From: Komarekiella delphini-convector SJRDD-AB1
Lineage (GTDB): Bacteria > Cyanobacteriota > Cyanobacteriia > Cyanobacteriales > Nostocaceae
Reading direction: 5' to 3'
Length of the DNA: 64,000 bases
Assembly: GCF_014831675.1 (NCBI RefSeq)
Contig: NZ_VJXY01000007.1
Span: forward strand, 62,001 to 126,000
The notes beneath the pieces are model-generated. The model did not search any database. It was not told the DNA's origin and saw only the letters and a program-made list of their open reading frames with translations. How positions within the stretch are numbered: position 1 is the stretch's first letter; every line of letters starts with the position of its first letter. Position numbers and translations under genes: made by a program. Positions 63,338 through 64,000 of this stretch are shown here, one piece after another.

Positions 63338-64000
63338 CTATACGCGAATCTCGATTACAAACTCTGTTCCCTCACCAAGAATAGAATTACAACTCAACTT
63401 ACCACCGTGGGTTTCTTCAACAATTTGACGAGCGATCGCTAATCCTAATCCTGTTCCTTTGCCAACTTCTTTTGTAGTAAATAAGTGATCAAAGATACGC
63501 GCTTTAATCTCCTCTGGCATTCCTGGGCCATTATCTTTGATCCGAATTACTACCGTATTTTGGTTGGTAGACACTTCAGTGGAAATAATAATTTGCTGAG
63601 GGTTGGCTTGTAATTGGGCAAATGTTCGTCCAACACTTTCTGTATCAAATACATCAATTGCATTGGCAAGAATATTCATGAATACTTGATTTAACTGTCC
63701 TAAAAAGCATTTGACAAGCGGTAATTTACCATAATCTGTAATCACCTGAATCGCTGGACGTTTGTCCGATGCTTTCAGGCGATACTTCAAAATCAACAGT
63801 GTACTTTCAATACCTTCATGAAGATTGCAAGCAACTTTTTCAGATGTATCGGCTCTGGAAAAAGTGCGAAGACTAGTGCTAATTTCTGTAATGCGTTCTG
63901 TCGCTACTTGCATCGAACTTAGTAGTTTTGGTAAGTCCTCAGACAGAAATTCTAGGTCAATATCTTCTGCATGATCAATAACTATGGGTGCTGGAGTGGG
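63338..64000 (-). CDS. Sensor histidine kinase, C-terminal part (runs off the window)
   Basis: The last ~220 residues of a histidine kinase. They include a DHp helix region (ITEISTSLRTFSRADTSEK), the N box (NQVFMNILANAIDVF), G1 (DNGPGMPEEI) and G2/G3 (GKGTGLGLAIARQIVEETHGG), then a short tail GEGTEFVIEIRV. The frame remains open to 64000, so sensor domains lie outside. It autophosphorylates a His and passes phosphate to a partner response regulator that is not seen here. Confidence 0.92.
   Translation of the reverse strand, partial: PTPAPIVIDHAEDIDLEFLSEDLPKLLSSMQVATERITEISTSLRTFSRADTSEKVACNLHEGIESTLLILKYRLKASDKRPAIQVITDYGKLPLVKCFLGQLNQVFMNILANAIDVFDTESVGRTFAQLQANPQQIIISTEVSTNQNTVVIRIKDNGPGMPEEIKARIFDHLFTTKEVGKGTGLGLAIARQIVEETHGGKLSCNSILGEGTEFVIEIRV

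Overview
The window comes from a filamentous, heterocyst-type cyanobacterium of the Nostoc group. This is inferred from gene content and repeats, not from a search. The GCGATCGC octamer (HIP1) recurs inside genes. Heptanucleotide tandem repeats typical of Nostocales sit between and even inside genes. The genes include a CrtW ketolase, a high-light-inducible protein, the fbp / tal-zwf-opcA sugar-phosphate cluster and a complete ferredoxin-dependent nitrate assimilation locus.

Layout. 1-10 kb: tail of aroC, a nucleotidyltransferase gene broken by a stop codon, a SemiSWEET, a radical SAM protein, an SDR, hli, crtW, two paralogous membrane proteins, and hrcA with a repeat inserted in frame. 10-20 kb: rhodanese, DUF3352 protein, cysE, a PNPOx-like protein, a 21-bp minisatellite, Uma2, and nrdJ (B12-dependent ribonucleotide reductase) split by a group I intron. 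20-31 kb: an RRM protein, then fbp, tal, zwf and opcA (oxidative pentose phosphate pathway), cobB and a FecCD-type ABC importer. 31-37 kb: DMT transporter, GIY-YIG protein, sugar permease, ppa, panD, and an MBL-fold protein lacking its metal ligands. 37.6-43.3 kb (all minus strand): a putative ribosomal peptide (RiPP) locus. It holds a 77-residue precursor with a GG leader, an APH-like kinase, a HopA1-like protein, an HTH protein of IS630-transposase type and a parvulin-like isomerase. A decayed second precursor lies between the intact precursor and the kinase.

44-50 kb: a TrpD-like protein with a LysR regulator, a RelE-type toxin-antitoxin pair, a HEAT-repeat protein and a Rieske lipoprotein. 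50-63 kb: nirA, nrtA, nrtB, nrtC, nrtD, nrtP, narB, a PsiE-like gene and narM. An ideal NtcA promoter precedes nirA and a second NtcA-type site precedes narB. The NrtABCD and NrtP systems bring nitrate in, NarB (with NarM) reduces it to nitrite, and NirA reduces nitrite to ammonium. The window ends inside a histidine kinase gene.

The most interesting item is the putative RiPP locus. Its kinase/HopA1 pair resembles the Ser/Thr dehydration enzymes of class V lanthipeptides and thioamitides, but the precursor has no cysteine, so the product should not be an ordinary lanthipeptide. The next most notable are the group I intron between the catalytic Cys and Glu codons of nrdJ, and repeat elements translated in frame within cobB, nirA and hrcA. 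No tRNA, rRNA or CRISPR array was recognised.
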